From Pseudomonas sp. FeN3W (lineage in GTDB: Bacteria; Pseudomonadota; Gammaproteobacteria; Pseudomonadales; Pseudomonadaceae), in contig CP136010.1 in assembly GCA_030263805.2 (NCBI GenBank), positions 558,001 to 622,000 on the forward strand: DNA of 64,000 nt. Reading direction: 5' to 3'. The translations under genes and the position numbers were made by a program. Within the stretch, counting starts at the first letter, position 1. Each line of letters begins with the position of its first letter. Of this stretch, positions 50,047-58,718 are shown piece by piece. A model generated the notes under the pieces. That model saw nothing but the letters and a program-made list of their open reading frames with translations, was not told the DNA's origin and searched no databases.

Positions 50047-53000
50047 TCAGCGCGGCATCATCCGCACCCCGGACAGCTCGGACAGCGGCCGCGGCCGTCC
50101 CAGGTGATACCCCTGCACGAAGTCCACGCCGATCTCCCGCAGACGGTCGAGGATGGCCTGCGATTCGACGAACTCGGCCACCGTCTGCAGTCCCATCTCG
50201 TGGCCGATGGCGTTGATCGAGACCACCATGGCCCGGGCGATGGAGTCGTGCTCGATGTCGCGGACGAACACGCCGTCGATCTTCAGGTAGTCCACCGGCA
50301 GCGTCTTCAGGTAGCCGAAGGACGACAGCCCGGAGCCGAAGTCGTCGAGGGCGAAGCTGCAGCCGGCCGCCTTGAGCTGCTCGATGAACTTCATCGCGCG
50401 ACTGAGATTGGCGATGGCCGCCGTCTCGGTGACCTCGAAGCACAGGCACTCGCTGGGTATCCGGTGGCGCTCGATGGCTGCCAGGATGAATTCGAGAAAG
50501 CTCTCCTCGCCCAGCGACATCGCCGAGAGGTTGATCGAATAATGCCCGATCGTTTCCTTCTGGTGCCGGCACAGGTCGCCGACCCAGGCGAGGAAGTTGC
50601 CCACCACCCAGCGGTCCACCGCCGGCGCCAGGTCGTAGCGTTCGGCTGCCGGCATGAAGGCCCCGGGCGGAATGATGCTGCCGTCCTCGCCGAGCATGCG
50701 CACCAGCACTTCGTAGCGCGGCACGTCATCCGGCCGGCACGAGGAAACGATCGGCTGCACGTACAGCCGCAGGCGGTCGCCGTCCAGCGCCTGGCGCAGG
50801 CGATGGGTCCACTGCATCTCGCCGCGGCGCTCCAGCAGTTGCTGGTCGTCGGCCTGGTAGACGTGCACCCGGTTGCGCCCGCCCTCCTTCGCCGCGTAGC
50901 AGGCGCTGTCCGCCGCGCCGAGCAGCGGGCCGAGGCTGCGCGCGTTGGCGTCGATGCCGACCAGGCCGATGCTGGCGCCAATGGCGAAGCTCTTGCCTTC
51001 CCAGTTGAAGCGGAATTCGTCCACGGCGCGGCGAATGCTCTCGGCGATCAGCACCGCCTGCTGCAATGGGCAGTCGAGAAAGAGGATGCCGAATTCATCG
51101 CCACCCAGGCGCGCGAGCACGTCGGTGCTGCGCATGCGCGTCTTCAGCAGACGCCCCAGCTGGCGCAGCAGCTCGTCGCCGGCGGCGTGCCCGCAGGTGT
51201 CGTTGACCACCTTGAACTGGTCGAGGTCCATGTAGCAGAGCACGTGCTCGCGGCCATCCTCCGGCTGTTCGCGCAACAGCCGTTCGAGCTGGCGCTCGAA
51301 CGCCGAACGGTTGACCAGGCCGGTGAGGTTGTCGTGGTTGGCCTGGAAGGTCAGCTTGCGCGCCAGTTGGCGGGTGACGGTGACGTCGCGAAAGGTCAGC
51401 ACCAGGCCGATGACCGTGCCGTCCGAATCGCGGATCGGCGCCAGCGCGTCCTGGATCGCGATGCGGCTGTTGTCGCGCCGTTCGAGAATGCCCGGCGGTC
51501 GTTCGGCGTGGCCGCTGGCATCGCTGCGCCGGCGCAGCGCCTCGCCGGCGGCCGTGGGCAGGCGTGCGCCGGAGGTCTCGTCGAATACCCGGTAGACCTC
51601 CGCCAGGGGCAAGCCTTGCGCCTGCGTCTGCTGCCAGCCGGTCAGCTGTTCCGCGCTGGGGTTGAGATAGCGCACACGCCCCTCGCGGTCGGTGGTGATC
51701 ACCCCGTCGCCAATGGACGCCAGCGTCACCTGGGCCAGGCGCTTTTCGGCGAACAGCTGCTCCTCGATGCGTCGCCGCTCGGTGATGTCGCGCACGGTAC
51801 ACACGTAGGCTTCCTGGGCATCGCCCTGGCTGGCGGTCAGCTCGGCGGCGAACGGCTGGCCGTCGCGGCCGTGCAGCAGCAGCTCGCAGGTGACCTCGCC
51901 CCCTGTCGGTGGCAGCAGCGCGCCGGACCAGGACGAGCCGCAGGCGATGAAGCGCTGCAGCGGCTGGCCGACGATATGCTCGGCGGGCAGGCCCAGCAGG
52001 CGCTCGGCGCCGGGGTTGCAACTGGTCAGCACGCCGTCGCCGGTATAGGTGACGATGCCGTCGCGGATGTCGCGAACGATGCTCTGGGTCTTCGCCACGG
52101 CGCTCTGCAGTGCGCGGATGACCTTGTTGTACTGCGCGGCGATCTGCCCGACCTCGGTGAACGGCTCGACCTCCACCTCGCGGTGGAACTGGCCCTGGCG
52201 CTGGTGTTCGTCCATGGCGTCGAGCAGTTCGATCAGCTCGGTGCGCGCGCCGTGCTCGCTGACGTTCAGGCCGATGCGCTCGTCGTCCGGATCGACCCGC
52301 AGCGGGTAGTGGCGATCGATCAGCCGCAACAACAGGTAGGTCAGCCCGAAGGCCCAGAGGGCGCAGGCCAGCACCCCTTCGACCTGCACCAGCAACTGTT
52401 CGCCGCGGCCGAGGCCGGTGCCCAGCAACAGCGGGTCGCCGAGCAGCGCCACGGCCAGGGTGCCCCAGACACCGGCGGCCAGATGCACCGGCACCGCCCC
52501 CACCACATCGTCGATGCGCCAGTGCAGCAGCAACCGCTCGGCGAGGCACATGGACAGGCTCCCGCCCAGGCCGATCAGGATCGCGGCCGGCACGCTGACG
52601 GCATGCGCGCCGGCGGTGATCGCCACCAGGCCGGCCAGCATGCCGTTGAGCGGCAGCACCGGTTCGACGTAGCCATGGCGCCACCAGGACACCGCCATTG
52701 CCGTCGCGATACCCGCCATGGCGGCCAGCACCGTATTGACGATGATGCCGGGTACGCGCAGGTCGAATGCCAGCGTGCTGCCGCCATTGAAACCGAACCA
52801 GCCGAACAGCAGCAGCAGGCCGCCGAGCATCGCCAACGGCAGGTTCGAACCCGGCATGCCGCGCCGCCGCCAGGCCGGGTCGAAGCGCCCCGAACGCGGC
52901 CCGATGACCATCACCGTCGCCAGCGCGATCCAGCCGCCGACACCGTGCACCACGGTGGAACCGGCAAAATCGACGAATCCGCGCTCGGCCAGCCAGCCCT

Positions 53001-53445
53001 CCCCTTCGCGCAGGGCGCCGCCCCAGGCCCAGTGACCGAACAGCGGATAGATCAGCCCGGCCGACAACGCGGCGACGATCAGGTAGGCGTTGAAGCGCAT
53101 CCGTTCCGCCGCGGCGCCGGAGACGATGGTCGCCGCCGTGGTGCAGAACATCGCCTGGAACAGGAAGAACGCCAGCGACCAGCTCTCGTCGATGGCGAAG
53201 GAGGTGAAGAACAGCCCGCTCCCGGCCAGGCCGTAGTGGCTGGCGCCGAACATCAGCGCGAAACCGAACAGCCAGTAGGCCATCAGCGCGATGCACAGAT
53301 CGACCATGTTCTTGGTCGCGACGTTGATGGCGTTCTTGCTGCGGGTCAGGCCCGCTTCGAGGCAGAGGAAGCCGATCTGCATGTTGAACACCAGGCCGGC
53401 GCATAGCACTACCCAGAGGGTATCGATCGAGGCTGTTGGCATCAT
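50047..53445 (-). CDS. Ammonium transporter domain fused to PAS, GGDEF and EAL domains
   Basis: 1132 residues. Residues 1 to about 400 form an Amt/Rh-type channel (eleven helices; LCLEAGLTRSKNAINVATKN, FHG-like FGHWAWGG, STVVHGVGGW and VPVHLAAGVWG with the pore His). A linker helix follows, then two PAS domains (about 460-585 and 590-710), GGDEF (about 740-880; RLGGDEFG, active-site intact) and EAL (about 900-1130; YEVLVRM, DDFGSGLSSFGYLK). It may couple external ammonium to cyclic-di-GMP turnover. It sits tail to tail with the riboswitch-2 operon. The start context is weak. Confidence 0.93.
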   Translation of the reverse strand: MMPTASIDTLWVVLCAGLVFNMQIGFLCLEAGLTRSKNAINVATKNMVDLCIALMAYWLFGFALMFGASHYGLAGSGLFFTSFAIDESWSLAFFLFQAMFCTTAATIVSGAAAERMRFNAYLIVAALSAGLIYPLFGHWAWGGALREGEGWLAERGFVDFAGSTVVHGVGGWIALATVMVIGPRSGRFDPAWRRRGMPGSNLPLAMLGGLLLLFGWFGFNGGSTLAFDLRVPGIIVNTVLAAMAGIATAMAVSWWRHGYVEPVLPLNGMLAGLVAITAGAHAVSVPAAILIGLGGSLSMCLAERLLLHWRIDDVVGAVPVHLAAGVWGTLAVALLGDPLLLGTGLGRGEQLLVQVEGVLACALWAFGLTYLLLRLIDRHYPLRVDPDDERIGLNVSEHGARTELIELLDAMDEHQRQGQFHREVEVEPFTEVGQIAAQYNKVIRALQSAVAKTQSIVRDIRDGIVTYTGDGVLTSCNPGAERLLGLPAEHIVGQPLQRFIACGSSWSGALLPPTGGEVTCELLLHGRDGQPFAAELTASQGDAQEAYVCTVRDITERRRIEEQLFAEKRLAQVTLASIGDGVITTDREGRVRYLNPSAEQLTGWQQTQAQGLPLAEVYRVFDETSGARLPTAAGEALRRRSDASGHAERPPGILERRDNSRIAIQDALAPIRDSDGTVIGLVLTFRDVTVTRQLARKLTFQANHDNLTGLVNRSAFERQLERLLREQPEDGREHVLCYMDLDQFKVVNDTCGHAAGDELLRQLGRLLKTRMRSTDVLARLGGDEFGILFLDCPLQQAVLIAESIRRAVDEFRFNWEGKSFAIGASIGLVGIDANARSLGPLLGAADSACYAAKEGGRNRVHVYQADDQQLLERRGEMQWTHRLRQALDGDRLRLYVQPIVSSCRPDDVPRYEVLVRMLGEDGSIIPPGAFMPAAERYDLAPAVDRWVVGNFLAWVGDLCRHQKETIGHYSINLSAMSLGEESFLEFILAAIERHRIPSECLCFEVTETAAIANLSRAMKFIEQLKAAGCSFALDDFGSGLSSFGYLKTLPVDYLKIDGVFVRDIEHDSIARAMVVSINAIGHEMGLQTVAEFVESQAILDRLREIGVDFVQGYHLGRPRPLSELSGVRMMPR

Positions 53446-53550
53446 GTGTCCGCATCAAAGGAGGGATCACCAGGCTGCGCATCCGCCCGAAGACGGAGAT
53501 GGCACTGAGCCACTAGCCAGATTCATGCCATGGCAGAAGCCCGATCAGCC

Positions 53551-53582
53551 GTAGGTTGGCGCTGAGCACAGCGAAGCCCAAC
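53551..53582. repeat. Half copy of the GTAGGTTGGG-type repeat
   Basis: 32 bases beginning GTAGGTTGGCGCTGAGC and ending GCGAAGCCCAAC. It equals the reverse complement of the right half of the repeat at 39656-39744 with one difference. It lies between the Amt fusion gene and the alpha/beta hydrolase gene. Confidence 0.75.
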
Positions 53583-53616
53583 ACCCGGCACCCATCCCAT
53601 CGAGGCCCGATTCCTC

Positions 53617-54642
53617 TCACTGCCGGCCAAGAAGCGCCCGCATCGCCGCGAAAACCTGCGCCATCGCCCGCGGCTCGCGCCCTGGCCCGCCGGCGCAATG
53701 GCCCCAGTCCGATTCGAGCACCCGCAGCTCGGCACCTGGAATCAGCGAGGCCTCGTGGCCGGCGTCCGCGACGGTGAAATACAGGTCGCTGCTGCCGGGC
53801 ATGAGAATCGCGCGCGCCTGGATACGCCCCAGCGCCTCGGCCAGCGAAGCGACGCCGAAGCTGCGCGCCGGATCGGCCGACTGCCAGCTGTGCAGCACGC
53901 AGAGCAGGTCGTTGGCGTCCTGCTCCAGATGGTCGCGTTCCCAATAGTCGAGCAGTCCATCGAGGCTCTGGAAGCCCAGCCCGCGCCACAGCTCGCGGCG
54001 GAAGAACGCCTGGGAATAGGCCCAGCCGGCATAGACTCGGCCGAACGCGCGCAGGCCGCGCTCGGGCGGCGTGGCGTAGCGGCCGCCCTGCCAGGCGGCA
54101 TCGGCGCAGAGCGCCGCCTTCAGCCCGTCCAGGAATACCCGGTTGTGTGGCCAGCAGCGCGCCGTGCAGCAGAACGGCAGGATGGCGCGCATCCGCTCGG
54201 GATAGGCCATCGCCCAGAACAGCGCCTGCATGCCGCCCATGGACCAGCCGGTCACCAGCGCGAGCTGCCAGTCGTCACCGTACAGCCGGTCGAGCAGTGC
54301 CTTCTGCGCTCGCACGTTGTCCAGCAGGCTGACCTGCGGAAAGCCCGCCGCCTCCTGGCCGGGCGCGGCGTTGCTCGGCGACGTCGACCAGCCGGCGCCC
54401 AGCAGATCGGTCAGCACCACGCAATAGTCGCCGGTTCCGAGCGGGCCATCCGCACCAAGCAGGGGCAGGCTGCCCCAATGTGTACCACCGTAGTAGCTCG
54501 GAACCAGCACCAGGTTGTCCCGCGCCCGGTTCGGCGTACCCGCCAGCTGATAGCAGAGCCGCGCGTTGCGCAGACGCTGGCCGCTTTCCAGGTGCATGTC
54601 GCCCAGCGCGAGAAATTTCTTTTCCCTTTTCATTTCAATCAT
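53617..54642 (-). CDS. Alpha/beta hydrolase, homoserine acetyltransferase (MetX)-like
   Basis: 341 residues from the ATG at 54642 (MIEMKREKKF), which follows CAGGAG; the frame runs further upstream but into the divergent promoter. PSYYGGTHWG is the oxyanion region, GWSMGGMQALFW contains the nucleophilic Ser, and MPGSSDLYF and SDWGHCAGG supply Asp and His. The MetX-like subgroup includes acyltransferases and plain hydrolases; without the conserved MetX substrate arginines being checked, hydrolase is the safer call. It is divergent from the glutamine synthetase-like gene, with a palindrome between them. Confidence 0.78.
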   Translation of the reverse strand: MIEMKREKKFLALGDMHLESGQRLRNARLCYQLAGTPNRARDNLVLVPSYYGGTHWGSLPLLGADGPLGTGDYCVVLTDLLGAGWSTSPSNAAPGQEAAGFPQVSLLDNVRAQKALLDRLYGDDWQLALVTGWSMGGMQALFWAMAYPERMRAILPFCCTARCWPHNRVFLDGLKAALCADAAWQGGRYATPPERGLRAFGRVYAGWAYSQAFFRRELWRGLGFQSLDGLLDYWERDHLEQDANDLLCVLHSWQSADPARSFGVASLAEALGRIQARAILMPGSSDLYFTVADAGHEASLIPGAELRVLESDWGHCAGGPGREPRAMAQVFAAMRALLGRQ

Positions 54643-54701
54643 CTGCGTGACTCCTGCATCGGCGAAACGGGGACCGGAAGGCACCAGCGGCGGGCCGTTT
54701 C

Positions 54702-54721
54702 TATACACGCTGGCATGTATA
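54702..54721. promoter_or_regulatory. Inverted repeat in the divergent promoter region, possible TetR operator
   Basis: TATACA (54702-54707), eight bases, TGTATA (54716-54721): perfect 6-base arms in the 142-base gap between the hydrolase and glnT-like starts. Size and symmetry suit a TetR-family dimer; the nearest regulator is the TetR gene at 57342. The match is by form only. Confidence 0.45.
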
Positions 54722-54784
54722 TTGGATGAAGGAATCGTGCCAGTGGCCCCGGCCGCCATTCATGACGCCAAGGAGCGCAAGCCC

Positions 54785-56149
54785 ATGACCAGCTTTCCCC
54801 TCTCCTCCGTCGAGGAGCTTAAACAGCAGTTGCAGGACAAGGGCGTGAAGTACGCGATGGCCAGCTACGTCGACATCCACGGCGTGATCAAGGGCAAGTT
54901 CGTCCCCATCGCCCATCTCGGCCAGATGCTCCGCGGCTCCGAGCTCTACACCGGTGCGGCGCTGGACGGCGTCCCGCAACAGATCAGCGACAACGAGGTG
55001 GCCGCGATGCCAGACCCGGCGACCGCCACCCGGTGCAGCTGGAACCGCGATCTCGCCTGGTTCGCCAGCGACCTCTACCTGGACGGCAAGCCCTTCGACG
55101 CCTGCTCGCGCGGCATCCTCAAGCGCCAGACCGAAGCCGCTGCAGCGCTGGGCTACACCTTCAACCTCGGCATCGAGACCGAGTTCTTCCTGTTCAAGGA
55201 CACCCCGGATGGCGGCTTCGCGCCCATTTCCGAGCGCGACGACATGGCCAAGCCCTGCTACGACCCGCGCCTGCTGATGGACAACCTGCCCATCGTCGAC
55301 GAACTGGTGCAGGCGATGAACGAGATGGGCTGGGGCGTCTACTCCTTCGACCACGAGGACGCCAACGGCCAGTTCGAAACCGATTTCAAGTACACCGACG
55401 CCCTCGGCATGGCCGACCGCTTCGTGTTCTTCCGCATGATGGCGGGCGAGATCGCCCGCAAGCACGGCGCCTTTGCCACCTTCATGCCCAAGCCTTCGGC
55501 CGACCGCACCGGCAGCGGCGCGCACTACAACATGTCGCTCGCCGACATCGAGACCGGCAAGAACCTGTTCGAAGTCGATGGCGAAGACCCCTACGGCTGC
55601 GGCGTGACCCCGTTGGCCTACCACTTCATCGCCGGGGTACTGAAACACGCCAAGGCCATCTGCGCGGTCATCGCGCCTACGGTCAACAGCTACAAGCGGC
55701 TGATCCGCAAGGGCGCCATGTCCGGCTCGACCTGGGCGCCGGTGTTCTGCTGCTACGGCAACAACAACCGCACCAACATGCTGCGCATCCCGTCCCAGGG
55801 CGCGCGGGTCGAATGCCGCGCCGCCGACATCGGCTGCAACCCCTACCTCGGCGCCGCAATGATTCTCGCCGCCGGCCTGGAAGGCATCCGCGACAAGCTG
55901 GAGCCCGGTCAGCCGCATCGCGAAAACATGTACGACTACAGCGAAAAGGATGTCGCCGCCATGGGTATCGAAACCCTGCCGCGCACCCTCAGCGAAGCCA
56001 TCGACGCGTTCGAGGCCGATCCGCTGTCGCGCCAGGTGTTCGGCGATGCGATGTATGAAGCCTTCGTCGACTACAAGCGCGACGAATGGAATGCCTACCA
56101 CACCCACGTTTCCGACTGGGAAATCCAGCGCTATCTGAAGTTCTTTTGA
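54785..56149 (+). CDS. glnT: Type III glutamine synthetase-like (GlnT / gamma-glutamylamide synthetase)
   Basis: 454 residues from the ATG at 54785 (MTSFPLSSVEEL), preceded by AAGGAG. Glutamine synthetase catalytic blocks: GIETEFFLF, FDHEDANGQFETDF, ADRTGSGAHYNMSL and RVECRAADIGCNPYLG. The adenylylation site of GlnA is absent. This branch includes GlnT and gamma-glutamylmethylamide synthetase, which ligate ammonia or alkylamines to glutamate. Here it could assimilate ammonium from guanidine or methylamine from a methylated guanidino compound. The binding-protein gene follows, 15 bases later. Confidence 0.87.
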   Translation: MTSFPLSSVEELKQQLQDKGVKYAMASYVDIHGVIKGKFVPIAHLGQMLRGSELYTGAALDGVPQQISDNEVAAMPDPATATRCSWNRDLAWFASDLYLDGKPFDACSRGILKRQTEAAAALGYTFNLGIETEFFLFKDTPDGGFAPISERDDMAKPCYDPRLLMDNLPIVDELVQAMNEMGWGVYSFDHEDANGQFETDFKYTDALGMADRFVFFRMMAGEIARKHGAFATFMPKPSADRTGSGAHYNMSLADIETGKNLFEVDGEDPYGCGVTPLAYHFIAGVLKHAKAICAVIAPTVNSYKRLIRKGAMSGSTWAPVFCCYGNNNRTNMLRIPSQGARVECRAADIGCNPYLGAAMILAAGLEGIRDKLEPGQPHRENMYDYSEKDVAAMGIETLPRTLSEAIDAFEADPLSRQVFGDAMYEAFVDYKRDEWNAYHTHVSDWEIQRYLKFF

Positions 56150-56164
56150 TCGAGGAGATTCGCC

Positions 56165-57238
56165 ATGCAAGCCAACACCTTCAAGCGTCTGCTGTGTGCC
56201 GGCGCAGTGGTATTCGCCAGTCTTTCGCCCTTCGTCGCTCAGGCCGAGGAAAAGAAAAGCTTCGATATCGCCTGGACCATCTACGCCGGCTGGATGCCAT
56301 GGAAGTATGCGGATGAGTCGGGAATCATGAAGAAGTGGGCCGACAAGTACGGGATCGAAGTGAACATCACCCAGGTCAACGACTACGTCGAGTCGATCAA
56401 TCAGTACAGCGCCGGCCAGTTCGACGGCGTGGTCGCCACCAGCATGGATGCGCTGTCGATTCCGGCGGCCGGCGGCATCGATACCACCGCACTGATCGTC
56501 GGTGACTATTCCAACGGCAACGACGGGATGGTGATGAAGGACAGCGCCGACCTGAGGAGCCTCGCGGGTCAGCAGATTCATCTGGTCGAGCTGTCGGTTT
56601 CGCATTACCTGCTGGCCCAGGCACTCGATAGCGTCGGCATGAGCGAGCGCGACGTGCAGGTAGTCAACACCTCGGACGCCGACCTGGTCGCCGCCTTCAG
56701 TACCGACGAGGTGCGCAATGTCGTGACATGGAACCCGCTGCTCGACGAAGTCGCCGCCACGCCCGGTGCGCACAGGACCTTCGACTCCAGCCAGATCCCC
56801 GGCCACATCAAGGACCTGACCATCGTCAACAGCGAAACCCTGGCCGACAACCCTGATTTCGGCAAAGCCGTGGTTGGCGCCTGGTATGAGGTGATGGCGA
56901 TCCTGGAAAGCGACACCGAGGAAGGCGCCAAGGCGCGTGCCTCGCTGGGCCAGGCGTCCGGAACCGATCAGGCCGGTTACGAAAGCCAGCTCAAGGGCAT
57001 GAAGATGTTCTGGAAGCCGGCCGACTCGCTGGCGTTCATCAACAGCGACGAGGCGTATCAGGCCATGGACAGCGTGCGCAGATTCTCCTTCGATCACGGC
57101 CTGCTGGGCGACGGTGCGGACTCGGTAGACTTCATCGGCATCGCCATGCCTGGCGGCAAGTTGATGGGCTCGGACGCCAACGTCAAACTGCGCATCGATA
57201 CCACCTACATGCAAATGGCCGCGGACGGAAAACTCTGA
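56165..57238 (+). CDS. ABC periplasmic binding protein of the urea/guanidine carboxylase-associated type
   Basis: 357 residues with a signal peptide (about 1-27, ending VAQA) and a GAGGAG site upstream. WTIYAGWMPWKYADESGIMK and INQYSAGQFDGVVATSMDAL are the hallmarks of the binding protein that normally heads urea carboxylase-region transporter operons. In this window it is 25 kb from the permease/ATPase pair it most resembles a partner for (30591-32287), sitting instead behind glnT. A strong hairpin follows. Confidence 0.85.
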   Translation: MQANTFKRLLCAGAVVFASLSPFVAQAEEKKSFDIAWTIYAGWMPWKYADESGIMKKWADKYGIEVNITQVNDYVESINQYSAGQFDGVVATSMDALSIPAAGGIDTTALIVGDYSNGNDGMVMKDSADLRSLAGQQIHLVELSVSHYLLAQALDSVGMSERDVQVVNTSDADLVAAFSTDEVRNVVTWNPLLDEVAATPGAHRTFDSSQIPGHIKDLTIVNSETLADNPDFGKAVVGAWYEVMAILESDTEEGAKARASLGQASGTDQAGYESQLKGMKMFWKPADSLAFINSDEAYQAMDSVRRFSFDHGLLGDGADSVDFIGIAMPGGKLMGSDANVKLRIDTTYMQMAADGKL

Positions 57239-57252
57239 ATCCTCAGCCCGTG

Positions 57253-57274
57253 ACGGGCGCCAGGCGCCCGTTTC
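57253..57274 (+). terminator. Terminator after the glnT-binding protein pair
   Basis: ACGGGCGCC and GGCGCCCGT are perfect inverted arms followed by TTT; the innermost bases must open to form a loop. It lies 14 bases after the stop codon. Confidence 0.65.
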
Positions 57275-57341
57275 ATCAGCCACGGCGCGCTGTCGCACAG
57301 TGCGTTCTGGCTGAGCCACCGCGCATCATCTGAGGCCCCAC

Positions 57342-57971
57342 ATGCGCCGGACCAAAGAAGACGCCGAACAGACCCGCCTGAAGATCATTGCCGCAGCGCT
57401 GGAACTGTTCAGCCGCAACGGTTACTCGAACACCACGCTGGCGATGATCGCCGACAGCGCCGGCTTCAGCCGCGGCCCGATCTACTGGCATTTCAAAAGC
57501 AAGGACGAGCTGTACGAAGCGGTCCTGGCCTACTCCCAGGCACCGCTGGAGCAGCTCATCGCCCGCAGCCGGAAACTGGCCGACGAGCCGCTTGCCGCGC
57601 TCGAGCACTTCATCGACGACTGGTTTCGGCTGTTGCTCGAGGACCGCTGGTATCGCCAGTCTTTCGAGATCCTGCTGAACAAGACCGAACTCACGGCACA
57701 GATGGCCAGCACCTTGAAGCGTGAGCGCAAGCTGACCCGCGACATGGTTCAGCTGCTGGAGGCGCTGATCGAGCGAAGTCAGCAGGCGCCAGGCACCGAC
57801 GACTGCCAATCCCCGCGGGCGCTGGCGCTGCTGCTCTATTCGAGCCTGATGGGCATCACCCACACCTGGTTGCTGTCACCCAAGCTGTTTTCGCTCAGGG
57901 AGCAGACGCCCTTCATGGCGAGCACTCTGTTGGCGCTGGTGACGTCGCGCACTCCAGCCCTCAGTGACTAG
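57342..57971 (+). CDS. TetR-family regulator (AcrR/TtgR-like)
   Basis: 209 residues. N-terminal helix-turn-helix (ALELFSRNGYSNTTLAMIAD, then GFSRGPIYWHFKSKDELY) closely resembles AcrR/TtgR repressors. The C-terminal ligand domain is all helical. Usual TtgR-like repressors sit beside RND efflux genes; none is here, so it more likely controls the nearby glnT/hydrolase pair or a distant target. It ends 3 bases past the stop of the convergent DUF1652 gene (4-base overlap). Confidence 0.85.
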   Translation: MRRTKEDAEQTRLKIIAAALELFSRNGYSNTTLAMIADSAGFSRGPIYWHFKSKDELYEAVLAYSQAPLEQLIARSRKLADEPLAALEHFIDDWFRLLLEDRWYRQSFEILLNKTELTAQMASTLKRERKLTRDMVQLLEALIERSQQAPGTDDCQSPRALALLLYSSLMGITHTWLLSPKLFSLREQTPFMASTLLALVTSRTPALSD

Positions 57972-58240
57972 CCAAGCATACGACGGCGTTTGAGCTTGCT
58001 CAGCAATGCCGGCCTTAGCGCGGCGGCGTCCAGATCGATGGTATTGATCAGCCCGGTGATCTCGGCGCGCGAGAGCGATAGCCGGCACGGCACGCCGGTA
58101 AGCAACAGCGACTCGCCTGCCGCTTCATCGATGAGCAGCACGCGGATGGTCGAGGGCGAATCCATCCGTGCGCTGAACAGCAGCGGTTCGAAATACTGTT
58201 GAACCAGAGCAAATGCCTCCGGTTGCCTGAATCGTTTCAT
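57968..58240 (-). CDS. DUF1652 family protein
   Basis: 90 residues from the ATG at 58240 (MKRFRQPEAFAL). The pattern LVQQYFEPLLFSARMDSPST, SLLLTGVPCRLSLSRAEI and TGLINTIDLDA fits the small DUF1652 family found almost only in Pseudomonas and relatives. The function is unknown. It converges on the TetR gene with four bases of overlap. The 260 bases upstream, to the tRNA, contain no further gene that I can support. Confidence 0.75.
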   Translation of the reverse strand: MKRFRQPEAFALVQQYFEPLLFSARMDSPSTIRVLLIDEAAGESLLLTGVPCRLSLSRAEITGLINTIDLDAAALRPALLSKLKRRRMLG

Positions 58241-58464
58241 GATGACAACTCCATTTGTCAGGCGGCGGATTCTATCAGCGGCTTTCACATCACTCTGGCT
58301 GGCAAGTGCCAATTGCAGCACAACGTGCACCAGCACTGTCCGAGCAAAACCTGCCCTACGGATGTTGCAGGAAGTCGCGCGGGCAGCCTACGCAACGAAC
58401 TGCACCTTGACATTCGCCAGTCCCTGGCAACATCCGCGCTCGTTTTCCGTACCGCAGAAACGCT

Positions 58465-58487
58465 GAAGGCCCCGGAATACGGGGCCT
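58465..58487 (-). terminator. Terminator of the tRNA-Ser gene
   Basis: AAGGCCCC and GGGGCCTT arms around a 7-base loop, 13 bases beyond the 3' end of the tRNA on the minus strand. Confidence 0.7.
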
Positions 58488-58500
58488 TCAGGATTGCAGA

Positions 58501-58590
58501 TGGCGGAAGCGCAGAGATTCGAACTCTGGGAAGGGTCTCCCCTTCGGCGGTTTTCAAGACCGCTGCCTTCAACCACTCGGCCACACTTCC
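58501..58590 (-). tRNA. tRNA-Ser, anticodon UGA
   Basis: On the minus strand the sequence starts GGAAGTGTGGCCGAGTGG, has the anticodon arm CGGTCTTGAAAACCG (anticodon TGA), a long variable arm (GAAGGGG with stem partners), the T arm with GTTCGAATC, and ends GCTTCCGCCA with the CCA encoded. All arms pair; the long variable arm confirms a class II serine tRNA. Confidence 0.96.
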
Positions 58591-58718
58591 GGATAAAGCG
58601 GGCGCAATAGTACCGGATAGAAATACACTGTCAAACACTGATGCTAGGCATCTAACTTGCCTCTGCTATGATCCGGGACAAATCGTCTCAGGCTTGAATT
58701 CATCCAAGGAGTGTCGCC

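Noticed and set aside
50104..53406. 1100-codon plus-strand open frame opposite the Amt-GGDEF-EAL gene
   Set aside because: Antisense shadow; low-complexity His/Gln/Ala-rich translation, whereas the minus-strand frame carries four recognisable domains.
58501..58590. tRNA-Ser 3' end as an attachment site of an integrative element
   Set aside because: No integrase gene and no second copy of the 3' end sequence were found in the window.
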